Origin: an uncultured Chryseobacterium sp.
Lineage (GTDB): Bacteria > Bacteroidota > Bacteroidia > Flavobacteriales > Weeksellaceae
DNA length: 64,000 nt
NCBI GenBank assembly: GCA_913778505.1
Contig: CAJYWD010000036.1
Coordinates: 186,001 to 250,000, forward strand
Reading direction: 5' to 3'
Shown: one piece after another, positions 8,383-17,422 of the stretch
How the letters are laid out: every line of letters begins with the position of its first letter
How positions within the stretch are numbered: the stretch's first letter is position 1
Notes under the pieces: model-generated
Seen by the model: only the letters and a program-made list of their open reading frames with translations
Database searches by the model: none
What the model was told of the DNA's origin: nothing
Program-made: the position numbers and the translations under genes

Positions 8383-10080
8383 TTATTTTTCCGGATTTTC
8401 CCAGTAGATTCGGAATACAAGGCCGGAATGTGACGGTAATTTTTCAAATGTTCCGTGCATGCCGGACAGTCTGGATTTAATGTTGGCTAGACCATTTTTC
8501 TCAGTTGTAAGCCCTGATATACCAACGCCATTATCTTTGTAATTAATAGAATAACCATCGTGGTCTTTCACAAACCGCAGGATGACCTGGCTGGATTGGC
8601 TGTGTTTTTTCATGTTGACCAAAAGTTCACGGATCACCTGAAACAATTCCAGCTTAAATGCCGGGTCAATGCTCGTCCAAAAATGGTTGTCATTGCCGAT
8701 GATGACAATCTTGGTATGCTCATCGTCGAAAGAGCTGATGAGGCTGAATATCTGATCTTTAAAATCAATTTCCTCTCTTCGGTTATAGGAAAGGTCCCGT
8801 GATTTCTCGTACATCAGCTCCAGCTTGTCCAGAATTCTCTCTTTGGGCAAATCATTTTGATGTTCAATTGTCATCATTACCTCGTAAATGCCATTGGCTA
8901 CCACGTCATGCACCTGTTTGGAAAAATCCAGGCGCTGCTGCTGCAGTTTCTTGTCTGCTTCCACAAGTAAGCGTTCTTTCCTTCTTTTAGCGTACAGTAT
9001 TGCGCCCGCCACCACGCTGAGGAAAATTAAAACCAAAAACCAGATGATCAGCTTCTGGCGCTCCATTTTGTATTCATGCACGTTATGTTCCTTTTGCAGG
9101 AGGAGATTGTCGGCTTTGGCTTTCTCACTGTCAAAACGGATGAGTGCAAACTGATTTTTTGCTTTATTCTGACTGTTGATGAGACTGTCCTGAGTTTTGG
9201 AAAATCGGTCGAAGTATCTTTGAGCCTTCTGGCCGTCTGATAATTTGATGAGGTTTTGCAGTGCTTCCAGCTGGTCGGCAGGATATTTCAGCTCTACCGC
9301 CAGTGTGAGCATCTTCTCTGCATAAAAACGTGCTGAGTCTGCATTTTTATTGAGGTAATAATCGGAAAGAAAAGCGTAGGCTGCGTCCACAGTCCATTTG
9401 TCATGGTTCTTCTGACTTAGAATGATCGATTGATGATAGTTTTTTGAAGGATCAAACAACGGATTACGATACCATTGAGATCTGGAATAGTTCAATAACA
9501 ATTTTGGGTAAAATTCACTCCCGCTTTCCAAGCTATCCAGGAGTTTCTTGTAAATACCCACGGCTTTTCCATACTTCTTTTGATTATGATAAACAATGGC
9601 GAGGTTATTGTCAATCATCAGTTGGTCAATAGGATCTTTGGTCAATGTCAGTGCTTTTTCGTAAAAATTGATGGCATCCTGATAATTTTTAAGATTGTTG
9701 GAAGCTACGCCCAGATTATTAAAGTTACTGTACAAAAAAGAGTGATGCGCAGGATTGTTAGCTTTTAAATAATCTAATGCAGAAAGACTGGTTTCGATGC
9801 TGCCAAAATTGTCGCCCGCCGCTTCCTGGATGATGGCCATATTAATAAGACTTTTCCCGACTCCGAAACTGTCGTTTTTTTTCAGAAAGTGAACGCGTGC
9901 TTTGTCGAAATAGACAAATGCGCTGTCCTGGCGATCCTGATCCAAAAAGTTACAGGCCTTCTCGTAAAAGGAATTTGTAGATTTTTTGCTCAGCGGATGA
10001 TGGCTTTTAGATCCCTTATCGGAACAGCACACCATCGTCATCATCAAAAATAAAAAAAGAAACTTGGGCAAGACTCGCAA
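8383..10080 (-). CDS. TPR-containing sensor histidine kinase, predicted lipoprotein
   Basis: A 565-residue kinase. A short basic and hydrophobic leader ends in a lipobox (MVCC, Cys19). Tetratricopeptide-like repeats occupy about residues 40-300, and a single membrane helix lies at about 343-363. A coiled linker leads to a HisKA_3-type box with QVHDVVANG (His near residue 390). The HATPase domain has LVNMKKHSQSS, YKDNGVGISG and NGLANIKSRLSGMHG. The start is TTG at 10078-10080, chosen because an in-frame TAG lies just upstream and the next ATG would destroy the leader. The sensor part therefore sits outside the inner membrane. The partner regulator is immediately downstream. Confidence 0.88.
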   Translation of the reverse strand: MRVLPKFLFLFLMMTMVCCSDKGSKSHHPLSKKSTNSFYEKACNFLDQDRQDSAFVYFDKARVHFLKKNDSFGVGKSLINMAIIQEAAGDNFGSIETSLSALDYLKANNPAHHSFLYSNFNNLGVASNNLKNYQDAINFYEKALTLTKDPIDQLMIDNNLAIVYHNQKKYGKAVGIYKKLLDSLESGSEFYPKLLLNYSRSQWYRNPLFDPSKNYHQSIILSQKNHDKWTVDAAYAFLSDYYLNKNADSARFYAEKMLTLAVELKYPADQLEALQNLIKLSDGQKAQRYFDRFSKTQDSLINSQNKAKNQFALIRFDSEKAKADNLLLQKEHNVHEYKMERQKLIIWFLVLIFLSVVAGAILYAKRRKERLLVEADKKLQQQRLDFSKQVHDVVANGIYEVMMTIEHQNDLPKERILDKLELMYEKSRDLSYNRREEIDFKDQIFSLISSFDDEHTKIVIIGNDNHFWTSIDPAFKLELFQVIRELLVNMKKHSQSSQVILRFVKDHDGYSINYKDNGVGISGLTTEKNGLANIKSRLSGMHGTFEKLPSHSGLVFRIYWENPEK

Positions 10081-10121
10081 TTTATTCTAAAATTAGTAAA
10101 AAAGAATGGCAATCGCTCCAT

Positions 10122-10149
10122 TTGCTTTTAAATAATAAGCTTAATTTTG
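10122..10149 (+). promoter_or_regulatory. Predicted promoter of the SprT-like gene
   Basis: TTG at 10122-10124 and TAATTTTG at 10142-10149 are separated by 17 bp, an excellent fit to the Bacteroidota promoter. The ATG at 10169 follows after 19 bp. Confidence 0.65.
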
Positions 10150-10168
10150 TAACCTTTCAAATCTTCTG

Positions 10169-10774
10169 ATGGCGATTCATCTTCTAGAACAATATCTTCC
10201 TGACAATACACTGCCTTTTCTCACCAAATGGTTTGGTAGTTACAATATTCACATCAAAATTACCAAAAACCGAAACAGTAAATTGGGAGATTACAGGAGA
10301 TTGACGGACAAGTCGCACCAGATTACCATTAATTCTACGCTGCAGCCCCAGCTTTTCTTTTTCGTACTTACCCATGAGCTGGCACATCTGATCGCTTTTG
10401 AAGATTATAATTTCAGGATCAGCGCGCACGGAAAAGAGTGGAAAGACACTTTCCGGAAGATGCTTTTAGAAAGTATATCAATTTATACTGCAGATTTACA
10501 GCCTATCATTTTTAATTTTGCAAAAAATCCGAAAGCCAATTTTATGGCAAGTCCGGAACTGGTGCGGTATTTCCACATTATTGATCCGGATAATCATACG
10601 ACATTCATTGAAGAATTGGCAATACATGACGAATTTCATTACAGAGGCGAACGTTACAGAATTCTGGAAAGGCGGAAAAAATTATATCTTTGTATTAATT
10701 TGAGTCATTCAAAAAAATATTTGTTTCGTCCCTTGGCGAAAGTGGAAAAGATCATAGCAGATGGACAAAAATAA
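10169..10774 (+). CDS. SprT-like zinc metallopeptidase domain protein
   Basis: A 201-residue protein with the zincin signature THELAH (His69, Glu70, His73) and a third potential ligand His87 in RISAHGKEW. This is the arrangement of the SprT/Spartan family. The fold is likely a minigluzincin followed by a basic C-terminal region (YRGERYRILERRKK) that may bind nucleic acid or protein. The bacterial SprT role is poorly defined; eukaryotic Spartan cleaves DNA-protein crosslinks. The stop overlaps the start of manC by 14 bp. Confidence 0.85.
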   Translation: MAIHLLEQYLPDNTLPFLTKWFGSYNIHIKITKNRNSKLGDYRRLTDKSHQITINSTLQPQLFFFVLTHELAHLIAFEDYNFRISAHGKEWKDTFRKMLLESISIYTADLQPIIFNFAKNPKANFMASPELVRYFHIIDPDNHTTFIEELAIHDEFHYRGERYRILERRKKLYLCINLSHSKKYLFRPLAKVEKIIADGQK

Positions 10775-11843
10775 TAATTACTGTGTGATAATGGCTGGTG
10801 GCATTGGTAGCCGTTTCTGGCCGATGAGCACCAAGAAATTTCCCAAACAGTTTCACGATATTTTGGGTACAGGCAGAACCATGATTCAGCAGACTTTTGA
10901 CCGCATCAGTCAGCTGATTCCAGCGGAAAATATTTATGTGATTACGAATCAGGAATATGTGGAGCTTACGACACAGCAGCTTCCGGAAGTACCGCTGGAT
11001 AACATTGTCGGCGAACCTGCCATGAAAAATACTTCTGCCTGCAATCTGTATATGGCAAAAAAAATTGAGGCTAAGAATCCTGATGCCAATATAATTGTGA
11101 TGCCAGCCGATCATCTGATCCTGAAAGAAAAAACCTTTCTTGACAAAGTAGAACTGGCCTTCGGTCTTACATCCAACAATGATTATCTGATCACGCTCGG
11201 AATTACGCCCACCAGGCCGGACACAGGTTATGGCTACATCCAGTTTATTCAGGAAAAAGATGAGGCGATATCAAAAATAAAAACCTTTACCGAAAAACCG
11301 GATTTGGAAATTGCCAAAAGTTTTCTGGAATCGGGAGATTTTCTCTGGAACGCCGGAATTTTTATCTGGAGTGCCAGAAGCATTCTCCGTGCGTTTAAAA
11401 AATATCTTCCGGAAATGACTAACCAGTTCAATACCTGCGAGTACAACTGCGAAGCCGAGAAGCAATGTATTGATATCATTTATCCTACGGTCAATAAGAT
11501 TTCCATTGATAATGGCATCCTGGAAAAAGCTAATAATGTCTATGTGATTCCTGCGAATCTGGGCTGGAGCGATCTGGGAACCTGGACTTCAGTGTACACC
11601 AATGCCGATAAAAATGATGACAATAACGCCATCAATTCTAAAAATGTCCTCACCTATAATTCCAAAGGTAACGTCATCAGAATTCGAAACCAGAATAAGG
11701 CGGCTGTTATTGATGGTCTGAAAAATTACATTGTAGTGGATACTGAAAAAGCCTTGCTCATTTGTCCGCGTGAAAATGACCAACTCATAAAAGATTATGT
11801 GCTGGACCTGAAAAATTTGAAAAAAGGCGAACGCTTTATGTAA
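10761..11843 (+). CDS. manC: Mannose-1-phosphate guanylyltransferase
   Basis: A 360-residue nucleotidyltransferase that makes GDP-mannose from mannose 1-phosphate and GTP for glycan synthesis. The nucleotide-binding signature GGIGSRFWPMS followed by KKFPKQF is near the N-terminus (about 13-30). GYGYIQF, FTEKPD and WNAGIFIW are further family hallmarks. Length indicates the transferase domain alone, without the phosphomannose isomerase domain of bifunctional ManC/AlgA. It overlaps the SprT-like gene by 14 bp, so the two are co-transcribed although no functional link is known. Confidence 0.93.
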   Translation: MDKNNNYCVIMAGGIGSRFWPMSTKKFPKQFHDILGTGRTMIQQTFDRISQLIPAENIYVITNQEYVELTTQQLPEVPLDNIVGEPAMKNTSACNLYMAKKIEAKNPDANIIVMPADHLILKEKTFLDKVELAFGLTSNNDYLITLGITPTRPDTGYGYIQFIQEKDEAISKIKTFTEKPDLEIAKSFLESGDFLWNAGIFIWSARSILRAFKKYLPEMTNQFNTCEYNCEAEKQCIDIIYPTVNKISIDNGILEKANNVYVIPANLGWSDLGTWTSVYTNADKNDDNNAINSKNVLTYNSKGNVIRIRNQNKAAVIDGLKNYIVVDTEKALLICPRENDQLIKDYVLDLKNLKKGERFM

Positions 11844-11870
11844 AATTTTATTTTATACAAAAAGAATGAT

Positions 11871-11901
11871 AACTCTTTGGTTTTTACCGGAGAGTTTTTT
11901 A
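11871..11901 (+). terminator. Intrinsic terminator after manC
   Basis: AACTCTTTGG pairs with CCGGAGAGTT (two G-T pairs) around TTTTTA at 11871-11896, followed by a T-rich tract. Confidence 0.8.
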
Positions 11902-11932
11902 TTTTTAAATTCTAAAAAAACACAAATTCAAA

Positions 11933-13465
11933 ATGCTGGTCAAAGTTTATGGTGCCGCTATTCACGGCGTTTCTGCACAGATTATTACAATAGAAGTTAA
12001 TGTGGACACTGGCGTAGGTTATCACCTCGTTGGCCTTCCGGACAATGCCATTAAGGAAAGCAGCTACAGAATATCAGCGGCGCTTAAGAATTCCGGTTTC
12101 AAGATTCCGGGAAAGAAAATTACGATAAATATGGCGCCGGCAGACCTTCGTAAAGAAGGTTCTTCCTATGATATGAGTATTGCACTGGGTATTCTGGCAG
12201 CCTCCGATCTGATCATTGAAGAGAATCTGGGCGATTACATTATCATGGGCGAGCTCTCACTGGACGGCGGTTTACAGGCAATCCGGGGTGTGCTGCCTAT
12301 TGCCATCAAGGCTCGGGAAATGGGATTCAAAGGTATTATTCTTCCCAAACAGAATGCGCGGGAAGCGGCCATCGTCAATAACCTGACGGTTTATGGCGTA
12401 GAAAATATAAAGGAAGTGATTGACTTTTTTAATGAAGGTGCGCCGCTGGTACAGTATGAGATCGATACCCGAAAAGAGTTCCAAGATAAGATAGACCATT
12501 TTCCGTTCGATTTTGACGAAGTCAAAGGACAGGAAGCGGCGAAACGTGCGATGGAAGTCGCAGCTGCCGGCGGACACAATATTATTCTCATCGGCTCGCC
12601 GGGAAGTGGCAAAACGATGATTGCCAAACGACTTCCCAGCATTTTGCCGCCACTCAGTCTCAAAGAAGCTTTAGAAACCACTAAAATCCATTCCGTGGCC
12701 GGCAAGATGGGCGCAGAAACATCGCTGATGACAGTTCGGCCTTTTAGGTCGCCACACCATACGATTTCGGATGTCGCCCTCGTCGGCGGAGGCAGTTATC
12801 CTCAGCCAGGAGAAATTTCCTTAGCGCATAATGGCGTTTTGTTCTTGGACGAAATGCCCGAATTTAAAAGAGCCGTTCTGGAAGTGATGAGACAGCCGCT
12901 GGAAGATAGAGTCGTCACCATTTCCAGAGCCAAATTTACGATAGAATATCCCGCAAGTTTTATGCTTGTGGCCAGCATGAACCCCAGCCCTAGCGGCTAT
13001 TTTCCGGATGATCCCAATAACACCTCATCTGCCCTGGAAATGCAACGCTATATGAACAAACTCTCCGGTCCGTTGCTGGATCGGATTGATATCCATATCG
13101 AAGTTTCGAAAGTGGAGTACGAACACCTTGCAGAAAAACGAAAAGGTGAAAGCAGCGTGAGTATCCGCAAGCGTGTGGTGAATGCCAGAAATATCCAGAC
13201 CGAGCGGTATAAGGATTTAGAAATCAACTATAATGCGCAAATGGGTCCGAAGGAAATCGAAAAATATTGTATGCTGGACGAGTATTCTCAATTGCTGATT
13301 AAGACGGCAATGCTTAAACTAAATCTTTCGGCCAGAGCTTATGACCGGATTCTGAAAGTCGCCAGAACTATTGCAGACCTGGAAAACTCTGAGAATATTG
13401 AGGGCGACCATATTTCCGAAGCCATACAATACCGAAGCCTGGACAGAGATTTCTGGAACGCCTAG
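11933..13465 (+). CDS. comM: YifB/ComM family Mg-chelatase-like AAA+ ATPase
   Basis: A 510-residue protein of the ComM family. ComM is known in Vibrio and Haemophilus as a hexameric helicase that promotes branch migration during natural transformation. An N-terminal LonS5-like domain (about 1-160, [14 protein letters not shown]) is followed by the AAA+ domain with Walker A GSPGSGKT at 221-228 and Walker [12 protein letters not shown]. The Mg-chelatase C-terminal domain includes [11 protein letters not shown] and [21 protein letters not shown]. All parts appear intact. Whether this organism is competent cannot be judged from this window. The 3' end overlaps convergent rnhA by 4 bp. Confidence 0.92.
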   Translation: MLVKVYGAAIHGVSAQIITIEVNVDTGVGYHLVGLPDNAIKESSYRISAALKNSGFKIPGKKITINMAPADLRKEGSSYDMSIALGILAASDLIIEENLGDYIIMGELSLDGGLQAIRGVLPIAIKAREMGFKGIILPKQNAREAAIVNNLTVYGVENIKEVIDFFNEGAPLVQYEIDTRKEFQDKIDHFPFDFDEVKGQEAAKRAMEVAAAGGHNIILIGSPGSGKTMIAKRLPSILPPLSLKEALETTKIHSVAGKMGAETSLMTVRPFRSPHHTISDVALVGGGSYPQPGEISLAHNGVLFLDEMPEFKRAVLEVMRQPLEDRVVTISRAKFTIEYPASFMLVASMNPSPSGYFPDDPNNTSSALEMQRYMNKLSGPLLDRIDIHIEVSKVEYEHLAEKRKGESSVSIRKRVVNARNIQTERYKDLEINYNAQMGPKEIEKYCMLDEYSQLLIKTAMLKLNLSARAYDRILKVARTIADLENSENIEGDHISEAIQYRSLDRDFWNA

Positions 13466-13938
13466 AACATTCCGCCATCATTCTGATTCTCAAAAAAAGT
13501 ATCGATTTCCAATTTTCCGGATTTGGATGCCGCCACAGCCAGCTGGTCACAGATTTCATTCTCGGGATGACCGGCGTGACCCTTTATCCAGTGGAATTTT
13601 GGTTGATGAAGCTGATATAATTTATAAAAAGCCTGCCAGAGATCCGGGTTTTTCACATTTTTCCAGCCTCGTTTGATCCAGCCGTAGATCCATTTTTGGT
13701 TGATGGCGTCTGCCACATATTTACTGTCGGTGTAGATGTGAACTTCATGATCAGAAGTTCTTAGATTGCCAAGTGCAACGATTACCGCCATCAGTTCCAT
13801 TCTATTGTTGGTGGTCTTCCGGAAGCCTTTGGCATAAGTTTTCTGGTAGTTTTTCCCCACCACACGCATCAGGATGCCGTAGCCTCCTGGGCCGGGATTC
13901 CCGCTGCAGGCACCATCGGTAAAGATTTCGACTTTCAA
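13462..13938 (-). CDS. rnhA: Ribonuclease HI
   Basis: A 158-residue nuclease that removes RNA from RNA-DNA hybrids. The catalytic carboxylates are visible: Asp8 in [14 protein letters not shown], Glu48 in NRMELMAV, Asp71 in IYTDSKYV and Asp131 in EICDQLA. His121 occurs in KGHAGHPEN. The basic handle ([15 protein letters not shown]) is present as in E. coli RNase HI. It lies downstream of dnaB on the same strand with a 55 bp gap and overlaps the end of the convergent comM by 4 bp. Confidence 0.96.
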   Translation of the reverse strand: MKVEIFTDGACSGNPGPGGYGILMRVVGKNYQKTYAKGFRKTTNNRMELMAVIVALGNLRTSDHEVHIYTDSKYVADAINQKWIYGWIKRGWKNVKNPDLWQAFYKLYQLHQPKFHWIKGHAGHPENEICDQLAVAASKSGKLEIDTFFENQNDGGMF

Positions 13939-13993
13939 ATTAGAAAAATTAATGATTTATTGTTAAAACAACGATTACTTATCAATTCTAGAA

Positions 13994-15568
13994 TTAGAAA
14001 GGCATATCATCATCGTCATCATCATTCATTGCAGAGCCGGAAACGTTGCTGTTACCAGGCATCCCAAATGCAGCGCCTGGGTCTATGGTGATGTTGATCT
14101 TTTCAAAGCCGGAAGGTTCATCTTTCTGCCCGAAGTTGGAAGGCGTATATTCGTAATTGGTTCCAAGGTCGGCAAACTTACCAATGTTCTTGTGGAAAGC
14201 CAGACGTACATCGGCAGTGGCACCGTTTCTGTGCTTGGCAATGATAATCTCGGCCTGATTTTCCGTGCTGGTTTCTGCGCCTTCTTCGTCATTGTCCCAA
14301 ACGGCAATTTTGTAATATTCCGGACGGAAGATGAAGGATACGATGTCCGCATCCTGCTCGATGGCTCCGGATTCCCTAAGGTCGGAAAGCATCGGTCTTT
14401 TGCCTGGCCTGGTTTCCACGGTTCTGGAAAGCTGGGAAAGCGCAATCACCGGGACGTTCAATTCTTTTGCAATTGCTTTCAGGGAACGTGAGATCATCGC
14501 AATTTCCTGCTCACGATTTCCAGCGCCTTTCCCGGAACTGGCTGTCATCAGCTGGAGATAATCGACCATTATGATTTTCACGCCGTGCTGCATTACGAGT
14601 CTTCGGCACTTGGCGCGGAAGTCAAAAATCGAAAGTGACGGTGTCTCATCGATAAATAACGGTGCATTTTCCAAAGCTGAAACGTTGGTGAACAAACGTT
14701 GCCACTCATCGTCGGACATTTGTCCTTTTCTCAGTTTTTCTGAGGAAATTCCGGTTTCGGAAGAAATCATCCTGGTGATCAACTGAACCGAAGCCATCTC
14801 CAGGGAGAATAATGCCATCGGAATGTTATGATCTACACAGATGTTTCTTGCCATAGACAGGATGAAGGCGGTTTTTCCCATCGCCGGTCTTGCCGCAATA
14901 ATGATAAGGTCGGAATTTTGCCAGCCTCCGGTTTCCTTGTCCAAAGCTGTAAATCCGGACGGAATTCCGGAAAGGCCTTCTTTATCTTTTAATGATTTGA
15001 TTTTGTCAATTGCTTCTTTTACCAAGGAATTGGCGGTGTCGAATCCTTTCTTAATGGTTCCGTTCGTGATTTCGAAAAAGGACTGCTCGGCTTTATCCAA
15101 AAGTTCGAAAACATCGGTGGTTTCTTTGTATGAGCTGTCAATAACGTTAGCCGACACATTGATTAATGAACGAAGGATAAATTTTTCAAGGATTACACGT
15201 ACGTGATATTCGATGTGTGCAGATGAGCTTACACCCATCGTGAGATCAATAATATAATGGTCGCCGCCGGCAAGATTGAGTTTTTCATTCTTTTTGAGAT
15301 CCTGAATTACCGTCATCAGGTCAATCGGCGAATTACTCTCATACAATTTCAGAATCGAAGCAAAAATCGTCTGGTGCCTTGGGTCATAAAAAACATCGGG
15401 CGTCAGCAAGTCGATGGAATGATCCAGACCTTTTCTGTCTATGAGAAAAGTTCCGATAACGATTCGTTCGAAATCCAGTGCATTAGGTGGCATTTTGCCA
15501 TCCGAAATAGAGAGTTCCTTTGCAAAATTACCGTGAATCAATGACGATAATGTATCCTTCTGTGCCAT
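13994..15568 (-). CDS. dnaB: Replicative DNA helicase DnaB
   Basis: A 524-residue hexameric 5'-3' helicase that unwinds DNA at the replication fork. The N-terminal DnaB domain is at about 20-125. The RecA-like C-terminal domain has Walker A PAMGKT near residues 228-234, IIMVDYLQLM (Walker B) and RESGAIEQDADIVSF. After the core comes a flexible tail ending MNDDDDDDMPF. That acidic tip with terminal Pro-Phe resembles the C-terminal peptide of single-stranded-DNA-binding protein. The start ATG is only 4 nt downstream of a TAnnTTTG element, suggesting a leaderless transcript. Confidence 0.96.
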   Translation of the reverse strand: MAQKDTLSSLIHGNFAKELSISDGKMPPNALDFERIVIGTFLIDRKGLDHSIDLLTPDVFYDPRHQTIFASILKLYESNSPIDLMTVIQDLKKNEKLNLAGGDHYIIDLTMGVSSSAHIEYHVRVILEKFILRSLINVSANVIDSSYKETTDVFELLDKAEQSFFEITNGTIKKGFDTANSLVKEAIDKIKSLKDKEGLSGIPSGFTALDKETGGWQNSDLIIIAARPAMGKTAFILSMARNICVDHNIPMALFSLEMASVQLITRMISSETGISSEKLRKGQMSDDEWQRLFTNVSALENAPLFIDETPSLSIFDFRAKCRRLVMQHGVKIIMVDYLQLMTASSGKGAGNREQEIAMISRSLKAIAKELNVPVIALSQLSRTVETRPGKRPMLSDLRESGAIEQDADIVSFIFRPEYYKIAVWDNDEEGAETSTENQAEIIIAKHRNGATADVRLAFHKNIGKFADLGTNYEYTPSNFGQKDEPSGFEKINITIDPGAAFGMPGNSNVSGSAMNDDDDDDMPF

Positions 15569-15572
15569 TTTA

Positions 15573-15580
15573 CAAAGGTA
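15573..15580 (-). promoter_or_regulatory. Predicted -7 element of dnaB, implying a leaderless mRNA
   Basis: On the minus strand TACCTTTG matches TAnnTTTG and ends 4 nt before the dnaB ATG (15566-15568). With the usual distance to the start site, transcription would begin at or next to the start codon. Confidence 0.55.
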
Positions 15581-15742
15581 AAATTTTTTGAACGCTTTCG
15601 AAATTTACTTTTGCTCAAGAAATCCACATTAAAATGTTGATAAATTAAAATTCGTTGTAACAAAATGCGTAAAGTGTGAACTTAATAAATAGGAAACACA
15701 AAGACTCTCAAAAATCATTAAATTTAATTTAAAAATCAAATT

Positions 15743-17206
15743 ATGCTGCAACGGTTCATAAGATTGGAATTCAAAAGTTTTTTCAGGTCCAGCTCCTTGG
15801 CTGCCAATCTTGTTCTTAAGATTTTTCAGCTTCTCGGCGTGCTATACATTCTGGCAATGTTTGTATTCGTGGCCTTTGGTGCGTTTTATTATCCCAAACA
15901 GAAATTGATGGTGGATCCTTTGCCACTCATCAGTCAGTTTCTGGTGTACTGGCTTGTGTTGGACCTATTCCTGCGCTACTTTTTTCAGCAGATGCCCACA
16001 CAAAATATCAAACCATTTCTGACGATGAATATCAGGAAAAGCACGCTGGTAAATTATATGATCAGCAAAACTTTTCTTTCTTTTTTCACTTGGGGCAGTC
16101 TGTTTATTTACCTGCCGCTTCTGGGGATCCTGCTTTATAACGGTTACAACTTCCCTGGAAGCTTTGCCTGGATTTTAGCCCTGATTATCCTTAGTTTCAC
16201 CATCAATCTGATCAATATCCTTCTCAATGGGAAAGATCTGATGGTGTGGATTATCGGCGGGCTTTTGGTGTTGGCCGGGGCGCTGGATTATTATCATATT
16301 ATTGCGCTCTCATCACTGTCGGGTAAATTTTTCATGATGTTTTATCAGCATTGGTATGCGGTTGTGCTGCCGGTGATTCTGTTCGTAATTCTCTACAGCA
16401 TCTGCAGAAAGTACATTGCAGAGAATTTCTATCTGGATAAAGGTCTGGAGATGAAGCAGGAAGTCGGCAGGACGGAAAGTATCCAGTTTCTTAATCAGTA
16501 CGGTGTTCTGGGAACCTTTATCAATAACGATATCCGGATGATCAAACGGAGCAAGGCTGCCAAATCCATTGCACTGGGAAGTTGCTTGTTCCTTTTCTAC
16601 GGGTTGCTCCTCTTCAGTTCGCCGGTTTACAGAACGCCATATATGCAGCTGTTCATGGGACTTTTTGTAACGGGCGGATTTCTGTTTATGTTTGGCCAGC
16701 GCGTGCCTTCGTTTGACAGTTCCTATTATCCGTTGATGATGACCTTAAATGTACCTTACAAAGAATATCTGAAAGCCAAATGGTGGATGATGGTAAGCGC
16801 AACGGCCGTGTGCATGGTCTTGGCGATTGGCTATGCGTTCGTCAGCTGGGATCTGTATTTCACATTTCTGGCGGCCGGGCTTTATAATATCGGTGTCAAT
16901 TCCCAGGTGGTTCTCCTTTCCGGCGCGTATAATAAAAATCCGATAGACCTTAATACCAGGGCGAAATCCTTAGGTAAAAAGAACAATTTCAGCATCAAGA
17001 CCATATTCTTGCTTCTGCCACAGATGGTTTTGCCGATGGCTGTTTTTGCGGGCACCAAATATCTGCTGGGTACCACGGCCGCAGTTGCAAGTCTCGGTTT
17101 GTTGGGGTTAATTGGCTTTCTTCTGCGTGAAAAGTTCTTTGGATTTATTGCCAGATTATACAGAAAAGAAAAATATTCAACGCTTAAAGCCTTTAAAGGC
17201 AATTAA
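15743..17206 (+). CDS. DUF5687 family membrane protein, putative ABC permease
   Basis: A 487-residue polytopic inner-membrane protein of the Bacteroidota DUF5687 family. About eleven or twelve hydrophobic helices are visible. They are broken by a cytoplasmic stretch near residues 225-265 (YLDKGLEMKQEVGRTESIQ) and a loop near SFDSSYYPLMMTLNVPYKEYLKAKWW. That last loop is typical of permeases that couple to an ATPase through a short helix. The ATP-binding protein encoded about 215 bp downstream is the obvious partner. Substrate is unknown. A copy of a dispersed repeat separates the two genes. Confidence 0.82.
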   Translation: MLQRFIRLEFKSFFRSSSLAANLVLKIFQLLGVLYILAMFVFVAFGAFYYPKQKLMVDPLPLISQFLVYWLVLDLFLRYFFQQMPTQNIKPFLTMNIRKSTLVNYMISKTFLSFFTWGSLFIYLPLLGILLYNGYNFPGSFAWILALIILSFTINLINILLNGKDLMVWIIGGLLVLAGALDYYHIIALSSLSGKFFMMFYQHWYAVVLPVILFVILYSICRKYIAENFYLDKGLEMKQEVGRTESIQFLNQYGVLGTFINNDIRMIKRSKAAKSIALGSCLFLFYGLLLFSSPVYRTPYMQLFMGLFVTGGFLFMFGQRVPSFDSSYYPLMMTLNVPYKEYLKAKWWMMVSATAVCMVLAIGYAFVSWDLYFTFLAAGLYNIGVNSQVVLLSGAYNKNPIDLNTRAKSLGKKNNFSIKTIFLLLPQMVLPMAVFAGTKYLLGTTAAVASLGLLGLIGFLLREKFFGFIARLYRKEKYSTLKAFKGN

Positions 17207-17254
17207 AATAATTTGCGCAGCTATTTGATTACATCGAAAGCTAATTAATATTTA

Positions 17255-17369
17255 TTTTTATGGCAGCTTTTCCGTCTTCCGCTCCCAATCTTTTTTGCAG
17301 ACGATTTAAGTTCAAATTAGAACTCGAAGGTTAGCAAAAAAGGATTTCCGCTCAAGCCGGGCTGCGTGC
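17255..17369 (+). repeat. Dispersed intergenic element, copy A
   Basis: Begins TTTTTATGGCAGCTTTTCCG, continues with TCTTCCGCT, and ends CCGCTCAAGCCGGGCTGCGT. The two ends match copy B (22702-22795, opposite strand) almost base for base, while the centre differs. Copy C at 39602-39691 shares CTTTCCGCT and a CCGCT-plus-GGGCT ending. It sits between the DUF5687 permease and its ATPase gene. Confidence 0.75.
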
Positions 17370-17422
17370 AATTCAACATCTAAACCATACCTAAAATCTA
17401 ACATCTAATACCTCAATAAGAA

